Assembly: GCA_913776195.1 (NCBI GenBank)
Contig: CAJYMH010000017.1
Span: 1 to 64,000 of the forward strand
Source: an uncultured Caulobacter sp.
Lineage (GTDB): Bacteria; Pseudomonadota; Alphaproteobacteria; Caulobacterales; Caulobacteraceae
Reading direction: 5' to 3'
DNA length: 64,000 nt
Under the pieces are notes generated by a model that worked only from the letters and a program-made list of their open reading frames with translations, was not told where the DNA came from and made no database searches. Position numbers and translations under genes: made by a program. How positions within the stretch are numbered: the first letter of the stretch is position 1; the number at the start of each line of letters is the position of its first letter. Positions 19,249-28,246 of the stretch are shown in pieces.

Positions 19249-20649
19249 ATGAAACCGCGTCATCAGGTCTCCCGTACAGCCATCGATCTCATCAAGGGAT
19301 TTGAAGGCTGCCGTCACAAAGCCGTCCAACTGCCCGATGGCCGTTGGACGATCGGTTACGGCCATACCCAGACCGCGCGCGAGGGCGCAGAGGTTTCGGA
19401 ATCCGACGCCGAAGCCCTGCTGATGTACGACCTGATCGCGGTGTCGCACGTCCTCAATGAGCAGGTCTTCACCCCGCTCAACCAGAACCAATTCGACGCC
19501 CTGGCGTGCTTCGCCTTCAATATCGGCGTCGACGCCTTCCGCCGATCCGCCGTCCTGCGCCGAATCAACGAAGGCGCGTTGATTCAGGCCGCTTGCGCCA
19601 TGGAGATGTGGCGCAAGGCCGACTTCGAGGGCGAGCGCATCGTTATCGACGCCCTGGTCCGCCGCCGCGCGGCCGAAAAGACCCTGTTCCTGACTCCTCA
19701 GGGCGGCAGGTGGGTGGCGGCGCCGTCACCGCTGCTCCAGCCCAAGGTCGATTATGACGCCGCTCTGACGGTGCCGATCCAGACGCCCACCGCCGTCACC
19801 GCCGTCTTCGAGGACGGCAAGGCGAGGGTTGAGCGCGACCCCGGCCAGAAGCCAGCCCCGACGCCCGAGCCCGAGGTGGTCAGCGCCAGCGAACGCGCCG
19901 CCGAGGGCGTCGGCGCACGCCTCTCCGCCATCTTCGCCGACGAGACGGAGCCCAAGCCAGCCCCGGCCGGCGAGGCTCAACCCGTCGAGCAACCCGCCGA
20001 GCGCAAACCCTTCCTATGGTCGCCGGAGCCGCCGATCGCCGAACCCGAACAGCCCGAGGTCGTCCTTGCGCCCGACGTTCACGACGATCTGGACCGCCCG
20101 GGCGAAGATGCTTCGGATGAGCCGATCTTCACGCTGCCCGGCATATCCTCCTTCGATCCTCAGCCCGACGATGAGCCGGAGGCCGCTCACGCGCTGACGA
20201 CTAAGGCTGAGGGCGCCCAGGTCGAAGTGGCGGCTCCCCATGCGTTCGACGCTACGCCAGAGGAGCCCAAGCCCGTCGCCGAGACCGTCGCCTATTCGGA
20301 ACCGCCGCCGCGCATCCTGCAGGTGGAGGTCCCGGAGCCGCCGGAACATCAGGACGAGCAGCCCTTCTCCTGGATCACGCCTCAACGTCGCTCGCGACGT
20401 GGCAAGGACGGCGCACCCGTTCGGGGCGGGTTTGTAATGCCGATCATCGCCGGCGTGTTCGGCGCGATCGCCTTCGCGTTTAGCGTCCTGATGATCCCCA
20501 GCGCCGCCCCCAATCCCAACGGCGACCCGACCATCGGCCTGATGATTCTTTGGGGCCTGGGCGCCGTGGGCATCGCCTTGTTCGGCTGGGCCGCCTATCG
20601 CCTTCTGACGCTCCTTGGCGGCGTCGATAAGGAAGACGACAAGGCATGA
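19249..20649 (+). CDS. GH24 phage-type lysozyme fused to acidic linker and membrane domain
   Basis: 466 residues. Residues 1-150 form a glycoside hydrolase 24 lysozyme: LIKGFEGCRHKA with the catalytic Glu, then PDGRWTIGYGHT, and AFNIGVDAFRRSAVL. Residues about 165-385 are a proline/glutamate-rich low-complexity linker. Two membrane segments follow at about 393-418 and 431-458. There is no N-terminal signal. It cleaves peptidoglycan glycan strands if exposed to the periplasm. It is a chromosomal, not phage, context: the neighbours are mgtE and isovaleryl-CoA dehydrogenase. Confidence 0.82.
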   Translation: MKPRHQVSRTAIDLIKGFEGCRHKAVQLPDGRWTIGYGHTQTAREGAEVSESDAEALLMYDLIAVSHVLNEQVFTPLNQNQFDALACFAFNIGVDAFRRSAVLRRINEGALIQAACAMEMWRKADFEGERIVIDALVRRRAAEKTLFLTPQGGRWVAAPSPLLQPKVDYDAALTVPIQTPTAVTAVFEDGKARVERDPGQKPAPTPEPEVVSASERAAEGVGARLSAIFADETEPKPAPAGEAQPVEQPAERKPFLWSPEPPIAEPEQPEVVLAPDVHDDLDRPGEDASDEPIFTLPGISSFDPQPDDEPEAAHALTTKAEGAQVEVAAPHAFDATPEEPKPVAETVAYSEPPPRILQVEVPEPPEHQDEQPFSWITPQRRSRRGKDGAPVRGGFVMPIIAGVFGAIAFAFSVLMIPSAAPNPNGDPTIGLMILWGLGAVGIALFGWAAYRLLTLLGGVDKEDDKA

Positions 20650-20680
20650 TCTTGCGCGGGGGTCGTGATATCCGGGTTCC

Positions 20681-21841
20681 ATGATCCCGAATTCCGGCCC
20701 CGCACTCGATTTCGCTCTCGGTGAGACCGCCGACGCGATCCGTGAAACCACCGCTCGCTTCGCAGCGGACAAGATCGCGCCTCTGGCGGCGAAGATCGAC
20801 GAAACCAACACCTTCCCGCGTGAGCTATGGCCCCAGATGGGTGAGCTTGGCCTGCACGGGATCACGGTGGAGGAAGCCGACGGCGGCCTCGGCCTGGGCT
20901 ATCTCGAGCATGTGGTGGCGATGGAGGAGGTGTCCCGCGCCTCCGCCTCGGTGGGTCTCAGCTACGGCGCCCACTCCAACCTCTGCGTCAACCAGATCCG
21001 CCGCTGGGCCACGCCCGACCAGAAGGCCCGCTACCTGCCCAAGCTCATCAGCGGCGAGCACGTCGGCTCCTTGGCCATGAGCGAGGCCGGCGCCGGCTCC
21101 GACGTGGTCTCCATGAAGCTGAAGGCCGAAAAGGCCGGTGACCGCTACGTCCTGAACGGCACGAAGTTCTGGATCACCAACGCCCCGCATGCCGACACGC
21201 TGGTCGTCTATGCGAAGACGGGCGAGGGCAGCGGCGGCATCACCGCCTTCCTGATCGAGAAGGACTTCAAGGGCTTCAGCGTCTCCAAGAAGCTCGACAA
21301 GATGGGCATGCGCGGCTCCGACACCGCCGAGCTGGTGTTCGAGGACTGCGAAGTTCCCGAAGAGAACGTTATGGGGCCTGTGGGCGGCGGCGTCGGCGTG
21401 CTGATGAGCGGCCTCGACTATGAGCGCGCTGTGCTGTCGGCTGGACCCCTGGGCATCATGCAGGCTTGCCTGGACGTCGTCCTGCCCTACGTCCGCGACC
21501 GCAAGCAGTTCGGAAAGGCCATCGGCTCGTTCCAGCTTATGCAGGCCAAGGTGGCCGACATGTACGTCGCCCTCAGCTCGGCCCGCGCCTACGTCTATGC
21601 CGTGGCCCGCGCCTGCGACGCCGGCAAGACCACGCGCTATGACGCCGCCGGAGCGATCCTGCTGGCTTCCGAGAACGCCGTGAAAGTCACGTTGGAGGCC
21701 GTGCAGGCCCTTGGCGGCGCCGGCTACACCAAGGAATGGCCGGTGGAACGCCTGGTCCGTGACGCCAAGCTTTACGACATCGGCGCGGGCACCAACGAAA
21801 TCCGCCGCTTCCTGATCGGCCGCGAACTTATCGGCGCCTGA
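20681..21841 (+). CDS. ivd: Isovaleryl-CoA dehydrogenase
   Basis: 386 residues. Leucine catabolism: isovaleryl-CoA to 3-methylcrotonyl-CoA with FAD. Features favouring Ivd over other acyl-CoA dehydrogenases are [49 protein letters not shown], and [21 protein letters not shown], where the Glu in the YER segment fits the unusual catalytic base of isovaleryl-CoA dehydrogenases. The C-terminus is [19 protein letters not shown]. Other leucine-pathway genes are not adjacent. Confidence 0.9.
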   Translation: MIPNSGPALDFALGETADAIRETTARFAADKIAPLAAKIDETNTFPRELWPQMGELGLHGITVEEADGGLGLGYLEHVVAMEEVSRASASVGLSYGAHSNLCVNQIRRWATPDQKARYLPKLISGEHVGSLAMSEAGAGSDVVSMKLKAEKAGDRYVLNGTKFWITNAPHADTLVVYAKTGEGSGGITAFLIEKDFKGFSVSKKLDKMGMRGSDTAELVFEDCEVPEENVMGPVGGGVGVLMSGLDYERAVLSAGPLGIMQACLDVVLPYVRDRKQFGKAIGSFQLMQAKVADMYVALSSARAYVYAVARACDAGKTTRYDAAGAILLASENAVKVTLEAVQALGGAGYTKEWPVERLVRDAKLYDIGAGTNEIRRFLIGRELIGA

Positions 21842-21842
21842 C

Positions 21843-21878
21843 TGGAGACTCTGGGGACCGATACTCCGGAGACTCTCG
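21843..21878 (+). repeat. 36-bp dispersed repeat, copy 1
   Basis: This 36-bp segment recurs in inverted orientation at 28617-28652 with only two mismatches (positions 13 and 28). It contains GGAGACTCT twice, 24 bp apart. It lies directly after the isovaleryl-CoA dehydrogenase stop, in a 325-bp gap that otherwise holds only the Pho box below. Confidence 0.7.
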
Positions 21879-22133
21879 ATACCTTGAAGGGGACAGGCGA
21901 TACCTCGCCTGTCCGCCCCCTGTCGTGGCCGCGGTATTATCTGGCCATGATCGCCGTTCTCTCGCGCCCCCAGCGTTTTCGACGCCCTCTATGGTGCGAC
22001 GCTATGCGCGGCCAAACCTTGGCTATCCCCGCTGACCTGGGGCTGGAACGCCTCACGCGCCCCGTCAGCTGTCAGCCGATACTCTGGAGCGGATTTACAT
22101 TCGGGGCGAGGGGGCCTAGACGCTCCAGCCTTT

Positions 22134-22151
22134 ATGACAGGTATGTGACAC
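22134..22151 (-). promoter_or_regulatory. Pho box upstream of DUF47-pit operon
   Basis: On the minus strand: GTGTCAC-ATAC-CTGTCAT, two 7-bp direct repeats spaced by 4 bp, matching the PhoB consensus closely. It ends 15 bp before the start codon of the DUF47 gene. That position, and its reversed orientation, fit repression by PhoB rather than activation. Confidence 0.65.
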
Positions 22152-22166
22152 CTGCGGGGGCGACTG

Positions 22167-22808
22167 ATGATCAAGATGTTCCAGGCGTTGATGCCGAAGG
22201 AAGAGCGTTTCTTCGACCTCTTCGACCGTCACGCTCAGACCCTGGCGCTGGGCGCCCGCGCCCTGCGGGAACTGCTTGACGGCGGTCCCGGCCTGGAAGC
22301 CGCCTGTGCTCGTGTCATCCAGCACGAGAACGAGGCCGACGATGTGGCCCGAGAAGTGCTGCAGGCCGTGCGCCGCACCTTCATCACCCCTTTCGATCGT
22401 AGCGACATCAAGGGCCTGACCGCCTCGCTCGATGACGCCATCGACCAGATGCAGAAGACGGCCAAGACCATCGCCCTGTTCGAGGTGAAAACCTTCGAGC
22501 CGAAGATGCGCGAGATGGCCGATCTCATCATCGAGGCGGCAGAGCGCACCGTGGTTGGCGTGGCCCTTCTGTCGAAGATGCGTGACAACAGCGCCGCCCT
22601 CAACGCTTTCGCCGAGGCGATCATTCATCTGGAAGAGAAGGGCGACGCCCTGCACGACGAAGGCCTGAAGATCCTGTTCCAGGCCAATCCCGACAACGCC
22701 ATGAACTTCATCATCGGCCGGGAGATCTACAGCCACCTGGAAAAGGTCCTGGACCGGTTCGAGGACGTGGCCAACCGCGTCAGCGGCATCCTGATCGAAC
22801 ACCTCTAG
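22167..22808 (+). CDS. DUF47/PhoU-like phosphate transport accessory protein
   Basis: 213 residues, all helical, with paired ExxxD-type metal-binding patterns (IQHENEADDVAREVL; HLEEKGDALHDEGL). DUF47 proteins resemble PhoU and are co-transcribed with Pit transporters (orfA-pit in Sinorhizobium). The pit gene starts 16 bp downstream. It probably modulates Pit activity. Confidence 0.9.
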   Translation: MIKMFQALMPKEERFFDLFDRHAQTLALGARALRELLDGGPGLEAACARVIQHENEADDVAREVLQAVRRTFITPFDRSDIKGLTASLDDAIDQMQKTAKTIALFEVKTFEPKMREMADLIIEAAERTVVGVALLSKMRDNSAALNAFAEAIIHLEEKGDALHDEGLKILFQANPDNAMNFIIGREIYSHLEKVLDRFEDVANRVSGILIEHL

Positions 22809-22823
22809 GCCGGACGCGTCGCG

Positions 22824-23819
22824 GTGGAGCTGCTTCCCTTCGTCATCGTGCTGATCGGCATCGCGCTGCTGTTCGACTTCCTGAACGGCCTGCACGACGC
22901 CGCCAACTCCATCGCCACCATCGTGGCGACCCGCGTCCTGCCCCCCAACTGGGCGGTGTTCTGGGCGGCGTTCTTCAATTTCATCGCCTTCCTGGTGTTC
23001 GGCCTGCATGTGGCCAACACGGTGGGTACCGGCATCATCTCTCCGGACCTGATCGACAACCGGGTGATCTTCGGGGCGCTGATGGGCGCCATCTCCTGGA
23101 ACGTAATCACTTGGATGCTCGGCATCCCGTCTTCCAGCTCACACGCCCTGATCGGCGGTCTGCTGGGCGCGGGCATCAGCAAGGCCGGATTCTCGGCCGT
23201 GGTGCTGAAGGGGGTGCTGAAGACGACCTTCGCCATCGTTCTGTCGCCAACCGTTGGTTTTCTGCTCGCCCTAGTTTTGGTCCTGATCGTTTCCTGGGCC
23301 TTCTTGAAAACTTCTCCTGCGCGGGCCGATGGAATCTCCCGCAAGCTGCAGTTCGTTTCCGCTTCGCTCTATTCGCTGGGGCATGGCGGCAACGACGCGC
23401 AGAAGACCATGGGGATCATCGCAGTACTCATGTACTCGAACGGCATGATGCAGGGCGGCTTCCACGTCCCGTTCTGGGTGGTGATCACCTGCCAGAGCAT
23501 GATGGCGCTTGGCACCCTCATGGGCGGCTGGAAGATCGTCCACACCATGGGCTCGAAAATCACTCGCCTGTCCCCAATGCAGGGCTTCTGCGCAGAGACC
23601 GGCGGAGCCATCACCCTGTTCGGGGCGACCTATCTGGGCATTCCGGTTTCAACCACCCACACCATCACCGGCGCTATTGTCGGAGTAGGCGCGGCGCGTC
23701 GCGTTTCGGCCGTCCGCTGGAACGTGGCCAAGAGCATTGTCACCGCCTGGGTGATAACCATGCCGGCCGCGGGCGCTATCGGCGCGGCGTTCTACTTCCT
23801 CTCCGGTCTGTTCGCATGA
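22824..23819 (+). CDS. pit: Inorganic phosphate transporter, PiT family
   Basis: 331 residues with about ten membrane segments and the two PiT signature repeats: DFLNGLHDAANSIATIVATR near the N-terminus and LGHGGNDAQKTMGII at about 192-206. It is a low-affinity metal-phosphate/proton symporter of the inner membrane. The start is GTG at 22824. It forms an operon with the DUF47 gene upstream and the Nudix gene, which overlaps its stop codon. Confidence 0.93.
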   Translation: MELLPFVIVLIGIALLFDFLNGLHDAANSIATIVATRVLPPNWAVFWAAFFNFIAFLVFGLHVANTVGTGIISPDLIDNRVIFGALMGAISWNVITWMLGIPSSSSHALIGGLLGAGISKAGFSAVVLKGVLKTTFAIVLSPTVGFLLALVLVLIVSWAFLKTSPARADGISRKLQFVSASLYSLGHGGNDAQKTMGIIAVLMYSNGMMQGGFHVPFWVVITCQSMMALGTLMGGWKIVHTMGSKITRLSPMQGFCAETGGAITLFGATYLGIPVSTTHTITGAIVGVGAARRVSAVRWNVAKSIVTAWVITMPAAGAIGAAFYFLSGLFA

Positions 23820-24268
23820 TGAAGCAGCAGATGACCATCGACGATGACGGCCGGGAGGTTGGCCAGCAGTACGCCGCCCTGCCTTTCCGCGATCGCGAGG
23901 GGCTGGAGATCCTGCTGATCACGTCGCGCGAGACCCAGCGTTGGGTCATCCCCAAGGGCTGGCCCATGGAGCGCAAGACCGCCGCCGGCGCCGCCGCCAC
24001 CGAAGCCTGGGAAGAAGCTGGCGTGAAGGGTGAAGTCACCGAGACCGCCGTCGGCGCCTATCGCTACGACAAGGTGCTGAAGAAGGGCGAAAGCCTTCGC
24101 TGTCGCGTGGACGTCTTCCCGCTGCGGGTGTTGGTCCAAACTATTTCCTGGCCGGAAAGCGACCAGCGGACCCTTCGGTGGTTCAAGCCCGATGAGGCCG
24201 CCGCCGCCGTCGTCGAGCCCGAACTGGCGGAACTTATCCGCGCCTTCGTCCCGCCGGTTAGACTCTAG
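23816..24268 (+). CDS. Nudix hydrolase (diphosphoinositol-polyphosphate-phosphatase-like)
   Basis: 150 residues. The start ATG overlaps the pit stop (ATGA). The Nudix region reads PKGWPMERKTAAGAAATEAW then EEAGV. The core EExG is present, but the first Glu and the Arg of the classic box are replaced (Lys, Thr), as in many alphaproteobacterial relatives annotated as DIPP-like. Coupling to pit suggests a phosphate-linked role, which is inference. Confidence 0.85.
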   Translation: MMKQQMTIDDDGREVGQQYAALPFRDREGLEILLITSRETQRWVIPKGWPMERKTAAGAAATEAWEEAGVKGEVTETAVGAYRYDKVLKKGESLRCRVDVFPLRVLVQTISWPESDQRTLRWFKPDEAAAAVVEPELAELIRAFVPPVRL

Positions 24269-24600
24269 GCCGCTAGGAGCTGGGCCGCCTCTTCGTCGAA
24301 CAGGTCGAAGTAGGCTTCCCAGGCCTCGGGCTGGCTGCGGCGCAGCTGCGCGTCGTCGATCACCCGGACCACCTGACCTTCGCGCTCGCTCCAGACGACC
24401 GTGATGTCGGCCAGGCGGCTGACCCCGCCGCCCAGAGCTTCCAGGACGTCCGCCTGGGCCATGCGCTCGGGGCTCAGCCGCAACTTGGTGCGGCCCGCGC
24501 CGGCCGGTTCCGCCACATCGGCGTAGGCCAGGACCGCAGAAATCATGTCTGAGGACAGCGGCGAGGTGGTGAAGGGGCGGAAGGCGAAGAGGGCGGTCAT
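24265..24600 (-). CDS. Hypothetical protein, Asp/Glu-rich C-terminus
   Basis: 111 residues from the ATG at 24600: MTALFAFRPFTTSPLSSDMI, then a mixed alpha/beta-looking body ending in YFDLFDEEAAQLLAA. I do not recognise a family. It is soluble, with no export signal. It converges on the Nudix gene (4-bp overlap) and is divergent from the WYL regulator, so it may be a target of that regulator. Confidence 0.6.
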   Translation of the reverse strand: MTALFAFRPFTTSPLSSDMISAVLAYADVAEPAGAGRTKLRLSPERMAQADVLEALGGGVSRLADITVVWSEREGQVVRVIDDAQLRRSQPEAWEAYFDLFDEEAAQLLAA

Positions 24601-24680
24601 CAGCGGCGATCCAGCTCTGCGGTGTTGCTGAGAGTGAATTTGAACGGGCGCTGCGACAAAATCGGTCGTATGTTGAGAAC

Positions 24681-25661
24681 ATGCGTCATGACAAGGCAGC
24701 ACTACTCCTCGACCTCGCACGCCGGCTTGCAGGATCCGCCGAGGGTTTGACCCTGGACGAGATGGCGGACGCCCTCGGTGTCGGCCGCCGCACGGTCGAG
24801 CGGATGCGTGATGCTGTCTGGACCGTCTTCCCTCAGATGGAGGTGGTGGAGGACCCGCCGACCCGGCGTTTCCGTATTCCCTCCGGCCTGGACAGCCTGT
24901 TCCAGGCGCCGACGGCGGACGAGATGGTCGCTCTGCGCACCGCCGCCGACTCGTTGAAGGTCAGCGGCGGCACCGCCCGGGCCGAGGCGCTCTACAGCCT
25001 CGAGCGCAAGCTGCTGGCCGCCATGCGCGCCCAGGCCCGTCGTCGCCTGGCGCCGGACATGGAGGCGCTGGTCCAGGCCGAGACCATCGCCGTCCACGCC
25101 GGTGCGCGGCCCATGGAGGACGCGGCCGTCCTGACGGCTATCCGCACCGCGATCACCGGCCTGACCGCCTTGCGCTTCAAGTATGACGGCGGCTCTAAAC
25201 CCGGCCGGGAGCGGGAGGTGACCCCCTTCGGCGTCATGTTCGGCCGCAGCAACTATCTTGTGGCGGGGGAGGGCAAGTCGCCTGAGCCGCGCACCTGGCG
25301 CCTGGACAAGATTCGCGACGTGGAGGTCATGCCCTGGCATGCCGCGCCGCCGGAAGGTTTCTCCCTGCAAGCCTTCGCCGACCAGAGCTTCGGCATTTAT
25401 CAGGGGGCGGTGGAGGACGTGGTCCTTCATATCACGCCGGAAGGGGCCGAGGACGCCCTGCGCTGGCGCTTCCACGCCAACCAGTCGGTGGAGCTTCAGA
25501 AGGACGGCTCGGTGATCGTCGCCTTCCGCGCCAGCGGCATGCTGGAGCTGGCCTGGCACCTATTCACCTGGCAGGACAAGGTGAGGGTCGTCTCGCCGCC
25601 CTCGCTCAAGACCATGCTGGTTGAGGAGCTGGAGAAGGCCTTGGCCGTTCACCGACACTAG
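24681..25661 (+). CDS. WYL-domain transcriptional regulator (YafY family)
   Basis: 326 residues. The N-terminal winged helix (LTLDEMADALGVGRRTVERM) is followed by the WYL region (about 155-240; LRFKYDGGSKPGREREVTPF, NYLVAGEGKSPEPRTWRLDK) and the WCX C-terminal extension (about 250-326). WYL proteins sense nucleotide or nucleic-acid ligands and often respond to DNA damage. It converges with the topoisomerase gene (4-bp overlap). Confidence 0.9.
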   Translation: MRHDKAALLLDLARRLAGSAEGLTLDEMADALGVGRRTVERMRDAVWTVFPQMEVVEDPPTRRFRIPSGLDSLFQAPTADEMVALRTAADSLKVSGGTARAEALYSLERKLLAAMRAQARRRLAPDMEALVQAETIAVHAGARPMEDAAVLTAIRTAITGLTALRFKYDGGSKPGREREVTPFGVMFGRSNYLVAGEGKSPEPRTWRLDKIRDVEVMPWHAAPPEGFSLQAFADQSFGIYQGAVEDVVLHITPEGAEDALRWRFHANQSVELQKDGSVIVAFRASGMLELAWHLFTWQDKVRVVSPPSLKTMLVEELEKALAVHRH

Positions 25662-26680
25662 ACGTCCAGCAGCTTAAGGAGCTTCAGCTCCCGGTCGCGA
25701 CGCTGACCGATGGGGCGGATGTCCAGTTCGCCCGCCTCGAAAGCCTGAAACACGGCGGGGTGGATGTAGCACTTGCGGCAGACGGCGGCGGTATTGCCCA
25801 GGATGCCCGCCACCGCCTTCACGCAGGTGTTCAGGGTGCTCTTCGCCGCGGTCTTGCTCTGCGGCTCCGGCTGCATCGACAGGGCCTCGGCCATGGCCAG
25901 GGTCCCAGCCCATGTGCGGAAGTCCTTGGCGGTGAAGTCCTCGCCCATGGCCTCGCGCAGGTAGGCGTTCACGTCGGCGGATTCGACCGGCCTCCGGTGA
26001 CCGTCCTCGTCGACGTACTGGAACAGCCGCTGGCCTGGCAGTTCCTGACAGGCGCGGACGATGCGGGCCAGCCTCCGGTCCTGAAAGCCGGTCTTGTGCG
26101 GAACGCCGCTCTTGCCCCGAAACTCGAAGATCGCGCCCGTGCCCGTCAGCCTGACATGGCGATTGCGCATGGTGGTCAGGCCGAAGCTCTTGTTGGTTTT
26201 GGCGTATTCGTCATTGCCGACGCGGATCAGGGTCTGCTCCAGCAGGCTGACCACGGCGGCCAGGACCTTTTCGCGGGGCAGGCCGTGCCGGGAGAGGTCC
26301 CCCTCCAGCCGCCGCCGAAGTTTCGGCAGGGCGCGACCGAAGGCGGCGGTGCGGCCGTATTTGTGGTCGTCGCGGATGCTGCGCCAGTCGGCGTGATATC
26401 GATACTGCTTGCGACCCTTGGCGTCGCGACCCACAGCCTGGATGTGGCCGTCGGCGGTGGGGGCGATCCAGACGTCCGTCCAGGCCGGAGGGATGGCCAG
26501 CTTGTCGATGCGGTCGACGATGGCGGCGTGCTTGATCAGCTTTCCCTTTGGGTCTCGGTAGCTAAAGCCGCTGGACGTCTTCACGCGGCTGAAGCCCGGA
26601 TCGCCATCATTGACGTAGGTGAGGCCCGCCGCGGCGGCGAACTCCTCTGGGCAGGCGGGGGTCTTGGTTTTGCGCGGCAA
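25658..26680 (-). CDS. DNA topoisomerase IB (poxvirus type)
   Basis: 340 residues. It relaxes supercoils through a 3'-phosphotyrosyl intermediate. Visible are the N-terminal beta domain (GFSYRDPKGKLI, IPPAWTDVWIAP, GRKQYRYHADWR), KTNKSFGLTTMRNRHV, FRTWAGTLAMAEAL, and CRKCYIHPAVFQAF with the catalytic Tyr. No ATG or GTG fits; TTG at 26680 with AAGGGA 7 bp upstream is the best start. It is divergent from rlmJ, also TTG-started, 66 bp away. Confidence 0.9.
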   Translation of the reverse strand: MPRKTKTPACPEEFAAAAGLTYVNDGDPGFSRVKTSSGFSYRDPKGKLIKHAAIVDRIDKLAIPPAWTDVWIAPTADGHIQAVGRDAKGRKQYRYHADWRSIRDDHKYGRTAAFGRALPKLRRRLEGDLSRHGLPREKVLAAVVSLLEQTLIRVGNDEYAKTNKSFGLTTMRNRHVRLTGTGAIFEFRGKSGVPHKTGFQDRRLARIVRACQELPGQRLFQYVDEDGHRRPVESADVNAYLREAMGEDFTAKDFRTWAGTLAMAEALSMQPEPQSKTAAKSTLNTCVKAVAGILGNTAAVCRKCYIHPAVFQAFEAGELDIRPIGQRRDRELKLLKLLDV

Positions 26681-26746
26681 GCAGGCGTCCCTTCGCCGCC
26701 GGAACGTGGTAGGCGAGGGGACAGTTCCGCTTGCAGGACCCGCGCC

Positions 26747-27571
26747 TTGAACTACCGCCACGCCTTCCACGCCGGCAACTTCGCCGACCTCGTCAAACAC
26801 GGCGTGCTGACCGCCCTGATGGACGTGCTGACGAGGGAGGCCGGGCCGCTGACGGTTATCGACACCCATTCCGGCGCGGGGGCCTATGACCTGACCGGCG
26901 AGATGTCGCGACGTTCCGGCGAGGCGGCGGCGGGGGTGTTCCGCCTGATGGCTGCGAAGGACAGTCCGCCCGCCTTCGACGCCCTCAAGGCCGCCGTGCG
27001 GAGTATGAACAAGGGTGACGAGGTGGTGCTCTATCCCGGCTCTCCGCTGTTGGTGGCCAAGGCTTTGCGCAAGGGCGATCGCTACTTCGCCTGCGAACTG
27101 CGCGAGGACGACTGCGCGACGCTGGCGGAGACCCTTCAGTCCTTCGCCAACGCCGTGGCGCTGAACACCGACGGCTATGCGGCGGCGGTGGAGCGCATTC
27201 CGGCGAAAGGGCGGGCCTTCGTTCTGATCGATCCGCCGTTCGAGCGGGGCGATGACTACGCCCAGATCGCCCGGGCGGCCGGCGCGGTGCGGAACAAGAA
27301 CGCCGAGGCGACGACCGCTGTCTGGGTCCCCCTGAAGGACCTGGAGACCCTGGACCGCTTCCTGCGGGAGCTGGAGGACGCCGCCGACACGCCGTTGCTG
27401 GTGGCGGAGTCGCGGCTTCGGCCGTTGAACAATCCCATGAAGATGAACGGCTGCGCCATGGTCATGGTCGGCGCGCCGGAGGCGGTGATCGAGCCGGCCG
27501 CCGTCATCTGCGACTGGGTCGCCGCGCGTCTGGGCGATCCCGGCGGCGAGGCCCGCGTCTGGCGGACATGA
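26747..27571 (+). CDS. rlmJ: 23S rRNA (adenine(2030)-N6)-methyltransferase RlmJ
   Basis: 274 residues beginning NYRHAFHAGNFADLVKHGVL, which is the conserved start of RlmJ and fixes the TTG at 26747 (AGGA 8 bp upstream). Other motifs are VIDTHSGAGAYDL (AdoMet region), YPGSPLLVAKALR, and VLIDPPFERGDDY with the DPPF catalytic motif of N6-adenine methylases. Confidence 0.93.
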   Translation: MNYRHAFHAGNFADLVKHGVLTALMDVLTREAGPLTVIDTHSGAGAYDLTGEMSRRSGEAAAGVFRLMAAKDSPPAFDALKAAVRSMNKGDEVVLYPGSPLLVAKALRKGDRYFACELREDDCATLAETLQSFANAVALNTDGYAAAVERIPAKGRAFVLIDPPFERGDDYAQIARAAGAVRNKNAEATTAVWVPLKDLETLDRFLRELEDAADTPLLVAESRLRPLNNPMKMNGCAMVMVGAPEAVIEPAAVICDWVAARLGDPGGEARVWRT

Positions 27572-27649
27572 AACGTCACGATCCTGTGCCTTTTCGCATC
27601 TGCTAACTGTGTTACGTTGCGCTGCAACATGCCGATTGGAGATCGAGCC

Positions 27650-28246
27650 ATGGACAGCGAACTTCCCAAACTTTCCCCTGACGCCGAGCGCGCCCTGCAC
27701 TTTCCGCTGGGCATGGCGTCCCCCCTCTGGTGGACTTTCGGAACCGCGGCGGCGGCCGGCGCCGCCTGGTGGTGGATGACGCGCTGGACTCAGGTGTCCA
27801 GCTTGCCCGCCGCCCTGGAGCCGACCAACCTGGAGGCGGCCTTGGCCCCGCAACTGGCGGCGACCGAGGCGGTGGCCCAGGCCGCCGAGCACACCCTGGA
27901 AGCCGTGACCCGGACGGTCGAAGAGACCGCTCCCGCCGCCTTCGAGGCCGTCGAGGAGACGACGCTCGACGCCCTCGAGCTGGGCGACGTCGCCGTGGAG
28001 ACCGGTGCGCCGGTCATGATCGAAACCGCAAACCTGGCGACGGACGACCTGACCCGCCTGGTCGGCGTCGGGCCCAGGCTGGCCGAGGCCCTGGCGGCCC
28101 GAGGCGTGCGCACCTTCGCCGAGATCGCCGCCTGGACCGAAGAGGAACTGGCGGCGGTGGACCAAGACTTGGACCTGAAGGGCCGCGCGGTGCGCGACGC
28201 CTGGGTGGCCCAGGCCAAGCGGTTCGCCGAGGCGGTCGAGGAATAG
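27650..28246 (+). CDS. Helix-hairpin-helix protein with membrane segment
   Basis: 198 residues from the ATG at 27650 (GGAG 10 bp upstream). There is a hydrophobic segment at about 24-42 (WWTFGTAAAAGAAWWWM), then an Ala/Glu-rich amphipathic helix (about 60-115) that looks phasin-like, then a C-terminal helix-hairpin-helix unit (LTRLVGVGPRLAEALAARGV). Such HhH modules occur in DUF4332-type proteins. The cellular role is not known. Confidence 0.7.
   Translation: MDSELPKLSPDAERALHFPLGMASPLWWTFGTAAAAGAAWWWMTRWTQVSSLPAALEPTNLEAALAPQLAATEAVAQAAEHTLEAVTRTVEETAPAAFEAVEETTLDALELGDVAVETGAPVMIETANLATDDLTRLVGVGPRLAEALAARGVRTFAEIAAWTEEELAAVDQDLDLKGRAVRDAWVAQAKRFAEAVEE

Noticed and set aside
26681..28165. 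N-terminal extension of topoisomerase IB to 835 codons
   Set aside because: The extra part lies opposite rlmJ and the helix-hairpin-helix gene and has no domain; TTG at 26680 fits the family start.
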